Source: Candidatus Omnitrophota bacterium
GTDB lineage: Bacteria; Omnitrophota; Gorgyraeia; S143-82
Length of the DNA: 8,575 bases
Reading direction: 5' to 3'
Assembly: GCA_027034965.1 (NCBI GenBank)
Contig: JALVWL010000183.1
Span: 1-8,575 of the forward strand
Shown here: positions 1-7,254 of the stretch, one piece after another
Layout of the letters: every line of letters starts with the position of its first letter
Numbering within the stretch: the first letter of the stretch is position 1
Translations under genes and position numbers: made by a program
The notes under the pieces: generated by a model
Seen by the model: only the letters and a program-made list of their open reading frames with translations
The model's database searches: none
Told to the model about the DNA's origin: nothing

Positions 1-1287
1 CTCCCTTGCTGACAACCTCTTCCCAGAACTCAATACCTTATATCTATCTCCCCATAACTCCCTCGTCAGATCCGTTCCTGCCCAGAAAAGCCTTGCCGAG
101 GGAAAAGAGGCCCTGAGAGACACAAATGCATATCCTGCCAGGACCAGGTCACCAAGTGCCGATCCCTTTATCAATCCAATAGAGTAGTTATTCGCCACTT
201 CCTCATAGACAGAGAGCACAGACTCACACATAGCCTCTACAGAAAACCTCTCTACATCCCTCCTGGCCTGAAGCCTTATCCGTTCACACAACGGTCTATC
301 CTTTATTAACCTCGCAATCTTCCCGGCCCAGTCCTCTACATCCCCCACCCTCGCCAGCAATCCGTTCTTCTCATTACGAATCAATTCATTGAAGGCAGGG
401 ATATCCGAGGCAATTACCGGACAGCCAGCCGCCTGGGCCTCTACAACGACCCGGCCGAAGGATTCAGGATACAGTGAAGGTGCAAGCACTGCATATACCT
501 TTGGGAATAGGCGCTCCACATCATTGATATGCCCCAGGAACTTTACCCTATGCGAAATAGAGAACCTGTTTATAAGGGAACGAAGGCTGTCGATATAACT
601 GGCCTTGTCTCTATCATCCCCTACTATCCACAATTCCGCATCTTCAATCCCCTGAGTAGCGCGCGCAAATGCCTCAATGGCTATGTGTTGCCCCTTGTTC
701 CTGGTAATCCTGCCTATGACAACGAAAATCAACCTATCCGTTAATACCTGATTATACCTGAACCTGAAGAAATCAACCCCTCGAGGCACAACAACAATCT
801 TGTCCCTCTCAACACCAAACACAGACGACATATGCTCTCCAATAAAGGCACTGGGGACAATCACTTTTTTCCCGCGTCCCATAATCCTGGAAAAATATCC
901 AGGGGAATACTTACCATGACAGGTAGTAACAAAATTAACTATCTTAGGGAACCCAGAACCCCTAAACCTCTTTTGGTTTACCTTTCTCACTGCGCGCCAG
1001 GCTATCCAGGCAGGCACCCTTGATCTGGCATGGACAATATCTATATCTAGATCCTGAATAATCTTCGCCAGCCTATGGGCGGCAGAAATCATCGTGAGAG
1101 GATTCTTTTTAGCAACGCTCAATCTTATATGGGATATACCGAGCGCCTGTAATTCTGGTTCTCTCAATCCGCCCTCAGAGACAATCCAGGCATTATGACC
1201 GTGAGAGCGCAAAAAGGCCGCAACCTCTATCGCCCCCCGCTCAACACCTCCTGTATTGAGTCTGGGCAGAATCTGAAGGATATTCAT
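1..1287 (-). CDS. GT4 glycosyltransferase fused to a GT9 (heptosyltransferase)-like domain, 3'-truncated by window edge
   Basis: I translated this frame by hand; it is open for 429 codons from ATG to the window edge with no stop. Residues 1-366 form a complete GT-B glycosyltransferase of family GT4. The start reads MNILQILPRLNTGGVERG, a donor/acceptor-loop signature of LPS/capsule-type GT4 enzymes, and PESFGRVVVEAQ carries the E-X7-E motif (E275, E283). From residue 370 a second N-terminus begins, LIKGSALGDLVLA (372-384) followed by SLRASFPSARLFW. This matches the opening Rossmann strand and GD loop of GT9 heptosyltransferases. The start overlaps the murC stop as TGATG with no strong ribosome site, so translation is probably coupled. 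The likely role is adding two successive sugars to LPS core or another surface glycan at the inner face of the cytoplasmic membrane. The sugars are unknown, and the rest of the GT9 domain lies outside the window. Confidence 0.85.
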   Translation of the reverse strand, partial: MNILQILPRLNTGGVERGAIEVAAFLRSHGHNAWIVSEGGLREPELQALGISHIRLSVAKKNPLTMISAAHRLAKIIQDLDIDIVHARSRVPAWIAWRAVRKVNQKRFRGSGFPKIVNFVTTCHGKYSPGYFSRIMGRGKKVIVPSAFIGEHMSSVFGVERDKIVVVPRGVDFFRFRYNQVLTDRLIFVVIGRITRNKGQHIAIEAFARATQGIEDAELWIVGDDRDKASYIDSLRSLINRFSISHRVKFLGHINDVERLFPKVYAVLAPSLYPESFGRVVVEAQAAGCPVIASDIPAFNELIRNEKNGLLARVGDVEDWAGKIARLIKDRPLCERIRLQARRDVERFSVEAMCESVLSVYEEVANNYSIGLIKGSALGDLVLAGYAFVSLRASFPSARLFWAGTDLTRELWGDRYKVLSSGKRLSARE

Positions 1288-2645
1288 CAGTTACTCTGAT
1301 AGGCCCAGGCACTGGCTATCTGCTTGGCAAGAGAGACCACCTTTCCTGCACCGAGGACAACCAGACAATCGCCAGGCCTTACTGCTGCTGAGACCTCATC
1401 TAGATCATAGGCAATAAGCGCATAAGAAGGCTTTCCCCCACTGCGCTGGAGCTCAAAGGCAAACCTATCACTGTTTATATTATCCAACTTCGCCTCACCT
1501 GCCGAATGAACAGGTGTCACTAACACAACGTCTGCTGCATCAAAACAAGACAGAAACTCCTGCCAGAATCCAGAAAACCTGCTATACCTGTGCGGCTCAA
1601 AGACCACCACAATCCTCCTATCCCATCCGACCACGTCCCTTATCGCCGAGAGGGTGGTTTCTATCTCAGTAGGATGATGAGCATAGTCATGGATTACAGT
1701 AAGCGGCTGGCGGCTCAAGACCTCCATTCGTCTTGAAACGCCAGGAAATTCCCTCATAACCGTTAATGCCTCTTCTGGATCAATCCCCATCCAATCAACT
1801 ACCTGCAAAACACCGCACAGATTATATAGATTATGCCTGCCTATCACGGGCAGGACCTGTTCCATATACCTGTCTTTTTCCCTGTCGTAGACTCGCACCC
1901 ACATAGAAAAATCAGAGCGTATCTCAAAATCCGATGGGACAAACCTCATCTGATCTGGAGGTACAATCCTTCCCTCTCCTTCGAGGCGGAAGGCATCAGC
2001 ACCTATCTTGCTATGCCAACCAAAGAGAATCTTCGTATCCTTAAGGCGCGCAAAATAAGTCTGGAAAAAAGACAACATATCCTCTTGAGTACCATAGAAA
2101 TCGACGTGCTCCAACTCCAGGGATGGAATAAATAATATCTCAGGCTCAAATAAGGAAAACGTCCCATCGCTCTCATCTAGTTCAAGCACTGCCCATTGTC
2201 CCGCCCCAACCCATGCATTTGACTCAATCTGTTTGATTATCCCTCCAACATAGGCAGTCGGAGACCGTCCAAGCGCAAACAGGATCCAGGCAAGCATAGA
2301 GGTAGAAGTGGTCTTGCCGTGCGCCCCTGTAATCCCTACAACCCGCTTCTCCCTGGCCAGGACATTCAACATCTCTGCCCTATGATATACAGGGATATTT
2401 CTCTCCACCGCCAGCACCAACTCAGGGTGATGATCTCCTATAGCAGTAGACCTCACCACCACATCGACTCCCCTGTCCTTTAGTACCTCATCCAGGGGGC
2501 GAAAGTCCAGACCCGATGAAACCAGCCCCTCCACGATATAGTTTCTATCCAGATCAAAACCCGAAACCCTGTGCCCCAACTGCATAATCATCCGCGCTAT
2601 CCCGCTCATACCAATACCACCAACCGCCAATATATGCACATTCAT
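1287..2645 (-). CDS. murC: UDP-N-acetylmuramate--L-alanine ligase
   Basis: MurC is the cytoplasmic ligase that joins L-Ala to UDP-MurNAc using ATP, the first amino-acid addition in peptidoglycan synthesis. The 452-aa product has the family length and motifs in order. These are GGIGMSGIA near the N-terminus (UDP-sugar domain), P-loop GAHGKT (107-112), ELDESDGTF (155-163), EHVDFY (179-184), GRHNLYN (269-275), FPGVSRRME (300-308), HDYAHHPTEI (319-328) and FEPHRYSR (349-356). DESDG and the IGMSGIA start favour MurC over the recycling ligase Mpl. The usual TNIEADH segment is altered to PSLELEH, so it is somewhat divergent. I chose the ATG at 2645 because GAGG lies 7 nt upstream and it overlaps the DUF503 stop as TGATG; an ATG three bases earlier (2648) is possible. 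The gene sits outside a typical division/cell-wall (dcw) cluster and is coupled on both sides. Confidence 0.9.
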   Translation of the reverse strand: MNVHILAVGGIGMSGIARMIMQLGHRVSGFDLDRNYIVEGLVSSGLDFRPLDEVLKDRGVDVVVRSTAIGDHHPELVLAVERNIPVYHRAEMLNVLAREKRVVGITGAHGKTTSTSMLAWILFALGRSPTAYVGGIIKQIESNAWVGAGQWAVLELDESDGTFSLFEPEILFIPSLELEHVDFYGTQEDMLSFFQTYFARLKDTKILFGWHSKIGADAFRLEGEGRIVPPDQMRFVPSDFEIRSDFSMWVRVYDREKDRYMEQVLPVIGRHNLYNLCGVLQVVDWMGIDPEEALTVMREFPGVSRRMEVLSRQPLTVIHDYAHHPTEIETTLSAIRDVVGWDRRIVVVFEPHRYSRFSGFWQEFLSCFDAADVVLVTPVHSAGEAKLDNINSDRFAFELQRSGGKPSYALIAYDLDEVSAAVRPGDCLVVLGAGKVVSLAKQIASAWAYQSN

Positions 2646-2926
2646 CATATCACCTCTACATCCCAATCAACGACCTGTACCTCAGGCACGCTATCCAAAA
2701 AAGAAACACACTTCTCCACCACACTATCTAATATACCACGAGATTCCCTCAAAAATGCAATAGATAATAGGGCCCTCTGCCACTTATCCTTATAATCCGA
2801 CTCAATAACCGAGGCATTAAAGCTATCCCTTATCTTCAGCTTCAACGGCTTCAGGATATGCCGCTTGTACTTAAGTGACCTGGACAACGGGATAATTATC
2901 TCTACGTGCAACAATGCGATAAACAT
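2645..2926 (-). CDS. DUF503/YlxP-like small protein
   Basis: This 93-aa protein matches the DUF503 (YlxP) family in length and pattern. An N-terminal beta strand (MFIALLHVEIIIP) is followed by SLKYKR (17-22; family SLKxKR), FNASV (36-40), WQRA (49-52) and a C-terminal strand ending in VVDWDVEVI. Members are small ferredoxin-fold-like proteins usually found near nusA-infB-rbfA, so a link to ribosome assembly has been suggested, but the biochemical role is not settled. Here the gene heads a coupled set with murC and a glycosyltransferase, which is not the usual neighbourhood. The start at 2926 fits the family N-terminus. However, the upstream 20 bases are AT-rich with no Shine-Dalgarno match, and the start codon directly abuts the heptamer repeat. 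The stop overlaps the murC ATG. Confidence 0.85.
   Translation of the reverse strand: MFIALLHVEIIIPLSRSLKYKRHILKPLKLKIRDSFNASVIESDYKDKWQRALLSIAFLRESRGILDSVVEKCVSFLDSVPEVQVVDWDVEVI
2650..2656 (-). promoter_or_regulatory. Ribosome binding site deciding the murC start
   Basis: GAGGTGA lies inside the last codons of the DUF503 gene. The GAGG core is 7 nt from the ATG at 2645 and 4 nt from the ATG at 2648, which favours 2645. It also argues against a longer TTG-initiated frame starting at 2666. Confidence 0.6.
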
Positions 2927-2932
2927 AATAAA

Positions 2933-3147
2933 TTAAAAATCAAAAGTCAAATCTCAAAAGTCAAAACTACAACTTAAAACCTTAAATCTTAAGAATGAAG
3001 GATGGAGCATGGAGAATGAAGGAAATTTTTCATTAAGAAGGGAAAATATCCTGGTAAATAAAAATCCTTCATGCTTCCTCCTCCCTCCTCCATTCTCAAA
3101 ACTTGAGTTATAGTTTTTAGTTTTGCGTTTTGAGTTTTTAGTTACTT
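2933..3147. repeat. Large imperfect inverted repeat made of 7-bp units
   Basis: This fills the 241-bp gap between the GT4 gene and the DUF503 gene. On the plus strand the left arm parses into consecutive heptamers, almost all beginning with T, at 2940, 2947, 2954, 2961, 2968, 2975, 2982, 2989, 2996, 3003, 3010 and 3017. They grade from TCAAAAG-like to TGAAGGA-like units. The right arm read on the minus strand has the same series in the same order: TAAAAAC (3134-3140), TCAAAAC (3127-3133), TATAACT (3106-3112), TTGAGAA (3093-3099), TGGAGGA (3086-3092) and TGAAGGA (3065-3071). One 6-bp slip occurs at 3100-3105. The centre, about 3031-3057, is AT-rich. A transcript would fold into a long imperfect hairpin. 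I see no protein-coding content. It resembles a non-autonomous or amplified intergenic repeat; its family is unknown to me. Confidence 0.8.
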
Positions 3148-3167
3148 TCATATAACCCAAATCCAAT

Positions 3168-4286
3168 TTATGCCAACTCGTTAAAGAGTTCAAGGAGTCT
3201 TTCTGCTGACCTATTCCAGTCAAACCTCCTGGCATTTAGTATCCCTTTTTCAGAAAGGGAATCCCTCAATTGCTGGTCAAAGGCCAGGCGTTCCATAGCC
3301 TTGGCTATGTCTTCTACGGAATAAGGGTCTACCAGTATGGCAGAATCACCGACGATCTCTGGTAAGGCCGCAGTATTAGAACAGATAACCGCCAGTCCAC
3401 ACATCTGGGCCTCAAGCACTGGCAGACCGAATCCCTCAAATAAAGAGGGAAAGACAAAAAACATCGCTCCCGAATACAGGAATCTTAAATCCTCCTCCGA
3501 AACAGTCTCCAGAAATATAACGTCCTTTTCCACCCCTAACTCTATAGCAAGCTCTCTGTATTGCCCCAGAAACCCGCCATGCGCCCCAGCGAATACGAGA
3601 TAAAAATCACCCTTTAGCCTGGAATTGGCAAAGGCCTCTATTGTCCTTTTTACATTCTTCCTTGGGACCATCCCTAGAGAAAAGATATATGGCCTGTCAC
3701 TTATGCCAAACCTCTCCCTGAAGGCAGAGATCTGTTCATTATTTTCAACCCTCTCTATCCTATCGACACCATTATAGACGACAACGACCTTTTTCTCATC
3801 TGCCCCCAGGTGTTCAATCACATCCTTCTTAGTAAACTCAGATATAGCTATCACCCTATCCGCCGAACGCATCGCCCGTCTAAGCCCTTCTATATCCTGG
3901 GAAAGAAAGTCCTTAATATATAGTGACCTCAGATCATGGACAGTGATAACCTTCCTAAATCCTCCCCAGCGCGGCAGATTATGCCCAGCAGGTTGCCAGA
4001 ACACCCGAATCCCTCTTTGGATACAGAAAAGAGGCACTGCTACGTCATTCCAGAAAAATCTCTTCCCAGCAAAACTCCTGTCAGGTACTGGCAGAATAGT
4101 CTTACGGAAATTACCACCCACATCCAAGGGCAGATCCGCTGGCCTGACCCTCAGACCAGTTGCCAGTAAAAAGTAATCGTTTTGAGGATCTATCCTGGAG
4201 AGCCCTTCGACCATTCCCTGAGTATAGGCCCACAGCCCCGTCCTACTGTGGGCCTGGACAGTCCTGACATCAATGGCTATATTCAT
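3168..4286 (-). CDS. GT4-family glycosyltransferase
   Basis: This is a complete 372-aa GT-B fold retaining glycosyltransferase of family GT4 (Glycos_transf_1), with no signal peptide or membrane segment. The N-terminal acceptor domain starts MNIAIDVR and contains a TGLWAY loop, followed by VITVHDLRSL (113-122) and RVIAISEFTKKDV (144-156). The C-terminal donor domain has the LGMVPRKNVKRTIEAF strand-loop (204-219) and FEGFGLPVLEAQ with the E-X7-E motif (E284, E292). It ends with the usual RFDWNRSAERLLELF helix that packs back on the first domain. The sugar is not predictable, but the pattern is like mannosyl/rhamnosyltransferases of O-antigen or exopolysaccharide synthesis. The ATG has a GGAGAG ribosome site (4295-4300) with an 8-nt spacer. 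It lies 92 bp after ppdK, just past a terminator, so it depends on readthrough or on a promoter I do not recognise. Confidence 0.9.
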   Translation of the reverse strand: MNIAIDVRTVQAHSRTGLWAYTQGMVEGLSRIDPQNDYFLLATGLRVRPADLPLDVGGNFRKTILPVPDRSFAGKRFFWNDVAVPLFCIQRGIRVFWQPAGHNLPRWGGFRKVITVHDLRSLYIKDFLSQDIEGLRRAMRSADRVIAISEFTKKDVIEHLGADEKKVVVVYNGVDRIERVENNEQISAFRERFGISDRPYIFSLGMVPRKNVKRTIEAFANSRLKGDFYLVFAGAHGGFLGQYRELAIELGVEKDVIFLETVSEEDLRFLYSGAMFFVFPSLFEGFGLPVLEAQMCGLAVICSNTAALPEIVGDSAILVDPYSVEDIAKAMERLAFDQQLRDSLSEKGILNARRFDWNRSAERLLELFNELA

Positions 4287-4324
4287 CTACAAAGCTCTCC
4301 TAAAATAGAATCAAGGCCATAATA

Positions 4325-4357
4325 ACCATAAAGGCGGGGTCATCCCGCCTTTATGGT
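4325..4357 (-). terminator. Hairpin terminator after ppdK
   Basis: A perfect 14-bp inverted repeat (ACCATAAAGGCGGG at 4325-4338 against 4344-4357) with a 5-nt loop lies 21 bp past the ppdK stop. On the minus strand it is followed by TTATTATGG, a broken and rather weak U-tract. It probably terminates ppdK transcripts, perhaps incompletely, because the next gene starts 38 bp farther on. Confidence 0.75.
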
Positions 4358-4378
4358 CCAGCCAAAACAGGTAATCGC

Positions 4379-7105
4379 TTACCTTTTAGTCTTCTTGGCT
4401 TTTTTACTCCGTACCTTGCCCTTCTTAGCAGATGCATTCCTTATAGCAGCCTGGGCAGCGGCAAGTCTTGCGATAGGCACGCGGAACGGAGAGCAGCTCA
4501 CGTAATTAAGCCCAATCCTATGACAGAAGTCAATAGTGTCAGGATCTCCGCCGTGCTCACCGCAGATACCCAGCTTTAGATCTTCCTTTACAGAACGTCC
4601 GCCCTGGGCAGCTATCTGCATAAGCTTACCAATACCGGCCTGATCCAGACTGACAAACGGATCCTTCTCATATATACCCTTCTCTATATACTCAGGAAGG
4701 AACTTACCAGAGTCATCGCGAGAGAAACCACAGCCCATCTGGGTAAGGTCATTCGTACCAAAGCTGAAGAAGTCTGCCTCCTGGGCAATCTCATCAGCAG
4801 TTATGGCTGCGCGCGGCACCTCTATCATAGTCCCAACCTTATACTTAATCTTAACACCCTTCTCAGCCATAACCTCATTTGCCGCCTTTATAACGACCTC
4901 TTTCATAAGCTCAAGCTCTTTTACGTGACCAACCAGAGGAATCATTACCTCAGGCTCAACCTTAATCTTCTCTTTAGCCAACTCTGCTGCTGCCTCAAAG
5001 ATAGCCCTTGCCTGCATCTCGTATATCTCAGGGTAGGTAATACCAAGGCGGCATCCGCGATGGCCAAGCATAGGGTTAAATTCATGGAGCTCAGTTACAG
5101 CCTCTTTTATCGTCTCAAAAGGAACATTTATCTGCTTAGAGAGCTCCTTCATCTCCTCTTCTGTATGAGGTAAGAACTCGTGCAAAGGCGGGTCTAAGAG
5201 CCTTATCGTAACAGGCAGACCCTTCATAACTTTAAATAGCTCTTTAAAGTCACCCTTCTGCATAGGAAGGAGCTTCTTAAGTGCCTTTTCCCTTGCCTCT
5301 TTATCGTCTCTGGCAATAATCATCTCTCTCACTGCAGGTATTCTATCCTCAGCAAAGAACATATGCTCTGTGCGGCAAAGCCCAATTCCCTCTGCTCCGA
5401 AATCACGTGCAACCTGGGCATCGTGAGGAGTATCGGCATTCGTGCGCACATTCAATTCCCTTATTGAATCGGCCCACTTCATAAGCTGCTTGAACTCACC
5501 TGCTATCTCCGGTTCAATCAATTTTGCCTGCCCGAGATAGACATCGCCAGTTGAACCATTCAAGCTAATCCAATCACCCTCTTTTACCTCAACACCGTCT
5601 TTGGTAACAAAACGCTTCTCATCTTCATAGACAGTTATATCCCCACATCCAACGACGCAACACTTACCCATACCGCGGCCTACAACCGCCGCATGAGAAG
5701 TCATACCACCCCTTGCAGTAAGAATACCTTCAGCTGCCGCCATACCACCAACATCCTCAGGAGAGGTCTCAAGCCTAACCAATACGACCTTATCCCCCTT
5801 CTCCTTCCTCGCTATGGCCTCCTCAGCAGTAAAGACCACCTGACCAACTGCTGCACCAGGAGAGGCTGGCAGACCCTTTGCAATGACCTTTAAATCCTGC
5901 TTTGGGTCTATCATAGGATGAAGGAGCTGATCCAATTGAGATGGAGCAACCCTCATAACCGCCTCTTCCTTAGAGATGAGTTTCTCTTTCACCATATCAA
6001 CAGCGATCTTAACCGCTGCCTTAGCAGTCCTCTTACCGGTTCTGGTCTGGAGGAGATATAGCACACCATCCTCAACGGTAAACTCAAGGTCCTGCATATC
6101 GCGATAATGTTTCTCAAGCCTCTTATAGACCTGAACAAGCTGCTTATATACCTTTGGCATCTCTTTTGCCAGCTGGTCAATTGGCTCAGGAGTCCTTATA
6201 CCAGCGACAACGTCTTCGCCTTGAGCATTGATAAGAAATTCCCCGAAGAACCGCTTTTCACCAGTACTGGGATCCCTTGTAAAGGCAACCCCTGTTCCAG
6301 AGGTCGGGCCTAAGTTACCAAAGACCATAGACTGGACATTAACAGCTGTGCCTAAATCATCAGGAATCTCGTTTATCTTTCTATAAGTAATAGCCCTTGG
6401 ATTATTCCAGGAAGAGAAGACTGCATCTATTGCCATATCGAGCTGTTTCCTTGGATCCTGAGGCAGGTCAAAACCTTTTTCCTTCTTCACCAGGGCCTTA
6501 TACCTCTCAACCACCTCCTTCAATGCATCGACATCCAGCTCCGTATCCAGCTTTACTCCCTTTTTCTCCTTTACGGCTTCAAGCTCGTGCTCAAATTTGC
6601 TATGCTCAATTCCAAGGACAACGTTTCCAAACATCTGGATAAATCTACGGTAGGAGTCCCAGGCAAATCTAGGGTTATTAGCACGTTTTGCCAGTCCCTC
6701 TACAGTCTCATCGTTTAACCCTAGATTAAGAATAGTATCCATCATCCCGGGCATAGAAATCGGAGCGCCAGAACGAACAGAGACAAGAAGAGGGTTCTCT
6801 GGATCGCCAAATTTTTTCTTCATTGCCTTCTCTAACTTGGCCAGATTCTTCTCAATCTCCGCCCTCAAAGTTGAAGGATACTTTTTACCATGCTTATAAT
6901 AATAGGCACACACCTCCGTGCTTATCGTAAAACCAGGGGGAACAGGGATACCGATATTAGTCATTTCCGCGAGATTGGCGCCCTTCCCTCCCAGGAGCAT
7001 CTTCATCCCGGCATTGCCCTCTGCCTTTCCGTTGCCAAAGAAATACACATACTTCGGCGCCCTTTTTGAACCAGCTGACTTAGCAGCCTTCCTCTTGCAT
7101 GCCAT
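4379..7105 (-). CDS. ppdK: Pyruvate, phosphate dikinase
   Basis: PPDK interconverts pyruvate + ATP + Pi and PEP + AMP + PPi in the cytoplasm, serving gluconeogenesis or PPi-linked glycolysis. The 908-aa product has all three parts. The N-terminal ATP-grasp domain opens KYVYFFGNGKAEGNAGMKMLLGGKGANLAEM. The central phosphohistidine domain has GGMTSHAAVVGRGMGKCC with catalytic His at 471. The C-terminal TIM barrel has LGHRGCRLG, FSFGTNDLTQM and CGEHGGDP with the catalytic Cys at 848. The start at 7105 is set by an AAGGAGGG site 7 nt upstream; an in-frame GTG at 7162 would add 19 residues but has no ribosome site. It is unusual in having a basic N-terminal extension of about 16 residues (MACKRKAAKSAGSKRAP) and a Lys/Arg-rich tail after AAAQAAIRN (ending KKAKKTKR). 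Both lie outside the normal fold. It looks like a single-gene unit with its own promoter and terminator. Confidence 0.97.
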   Translation of the reverse strand: MACKRKAAKSAGSKRAPKYVYFFGNGKAEGNAGMKMLLGGKGANLAEMTNIGIPVPPGFTISTEVCAYYYKHGKKYPSTLRAEIEKNLAKLEKAMKKKFGDPENPLLVSVRSGAPISMPGMMDTILNLGLNDETVEGLAKRANNPRFAWDSYRRFIQMFGNVVLGIEHSKFEHELEAVKEKKGVKLDTELDVDALKEVVERYKALVKKEKGFDLPQDPRKQLDMAIDAVFSSWNNPRAITYRKINEIPDDLGTAVNVQSMVFGNLGPTSGTGVAFTRDPSTGEKRFFGEFLINAQGEDVVAGIRTPEPIDQLAKEMPKVYKQLVQVYKRLEKHYRDMQDLEFTVEDGVLYLLQTRTGKRTAKAAVKIAVDMVKEKLISKEEAVMRVAPSQLDQLLHPMIDPKQDLKVIAKGLPASPGAAVGQVVFTAEEAIARKEKGDKVVLVRLETSPEDVGGMAAAEGILTARGGMTSHAAVVGRGMGKCCVVGCGDITVYEDEKRFVTKDGVEVKEGDWISLNGSTGDVYLGQAKLIEPEIAGEFKQLMKWADSIRELNVRTNADTPHDAQVARDFGAEGIGLCRTEHMFFAEDRIPAVREMIIARDDKEAREKALKKLLPMQKGDFKELFKVMKGLPVTIRLLDPPLHEFLPHTEEEMKELSKQINVPFETIKEAVTELHEFNPMLGHRGCRLGITYPEIYEMQARAIFEAAAELAKEKIKVEPEVMIPLVGHVKELELMKEVVIKAANEVMAEKGVKIKYKVGTMIEVPRAAITADEIAQEADFFSFGTNDLTQMGCGFSRDDSGKFLPEYIEKGIYEKDPFVSLDQAGIGKLMQIAAQGGRSVKEDLKLGICGEHGGDPDTIDFCHRIGLNYVSCSPFRVPIARLAAAQAAIRNASAKKGKVRSKKAKKTKR

Positions 7106-7112
7106 AACGCGT

Positions 7113-7120
7113 CCCTCCTT
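7113..7120 (-). promoter_or_regulatory. Ribosome binding site deciding the ppdK start
   Basis: AAGGAGGG is a near-perfect anti-16S match 7 nt before the ATG at 7105. It is preceded by an A-rich stretch on the minus strand, which suggests efficient translation. Confidence 0.85.
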
Positions 7121-7182
7121 TTTTGTTTTTGCAAATAAAACGCTATTAGCTATTCGAACCACCTATTTACCTTGAAGTAGAT

Positions 7183-7211
7183 AATATACTCCAAAAATCA
7201 TCGATTTCCAA
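7183..7211 (-). promoter_or_regulatory. Predicted sigma70-like promoter of ppdK
   Basis: On the minus strand there is TTGGAA (7206-7211; 4 of 6 against TTGACA), a 17-bp spacer and TATATT (7183-7188; 5 of 6 against TATAAT). The predicted start point is near 7176, giving a leader of about 70 nt. This makes the GTG at 7162 an unlikely start, since it would be only about 14 nt from the 5' end. A G-rich stretch lies 25-40 bp upstream of the -35. Confidence 0.55.
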
Positions 7212-7235
7212 GGAATAAATTGCAGTTATTTCTCC

Positions 7236-7251
7236 ATCCCCTCCCCCACCC
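7236..7251 (-). promoter_or_regulatory. G-rich tract upstream of the ppdK promoter
   Basis: The minus strand reads GGGTGGGGGAGGGGAT, with three runs of three or more G and a GG just beyond. It shares the 11-mer GGGGAGGGGAT exactly with the promoter region of the zeta-like gene (8303-8313). It could form a short quadruplex or bind a regulator; this is inference only. Confidence 0.3.
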
Positions 7252-7254
7252 AAA

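Noticed and set aside
389..1023. Plus-strand frames of 63-71 codons
   Set aside because: They lie antisense to the continuous GT4 coding frame, have no domain character, and look like shadows.
1287..2645. Assignment of the ligase as Mpl rather than MurC
   Set aside because: IGMSGIA and DESDG are MurC-type; Mpl has CGTFMGG-like and DEYD motifs at these positions.
2646..2666. TTG start at 2666 for murC
   Set aside because: The added residues fall in the DUF503 gene, MurC proteins begin near the GGIGMSG motif, and the ribosome site points to the ATG at 2645.
2954..3235. 93-codon minus-strand frame across the intergenic repeat
   Set aside because: It overlaps the end of the GT4 gene in another frame and reads through the heptamer repeat. 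Its composition reflects the repeat and it has no domain signature.
7106..7162. GTG start 19 codons upstream for ppdK
   Set aside because: It has no ribosome site, would be only about 14 nt from the predicted transcript start, and the ATG at 7105 has AAGGAGGG at ideal spacing.
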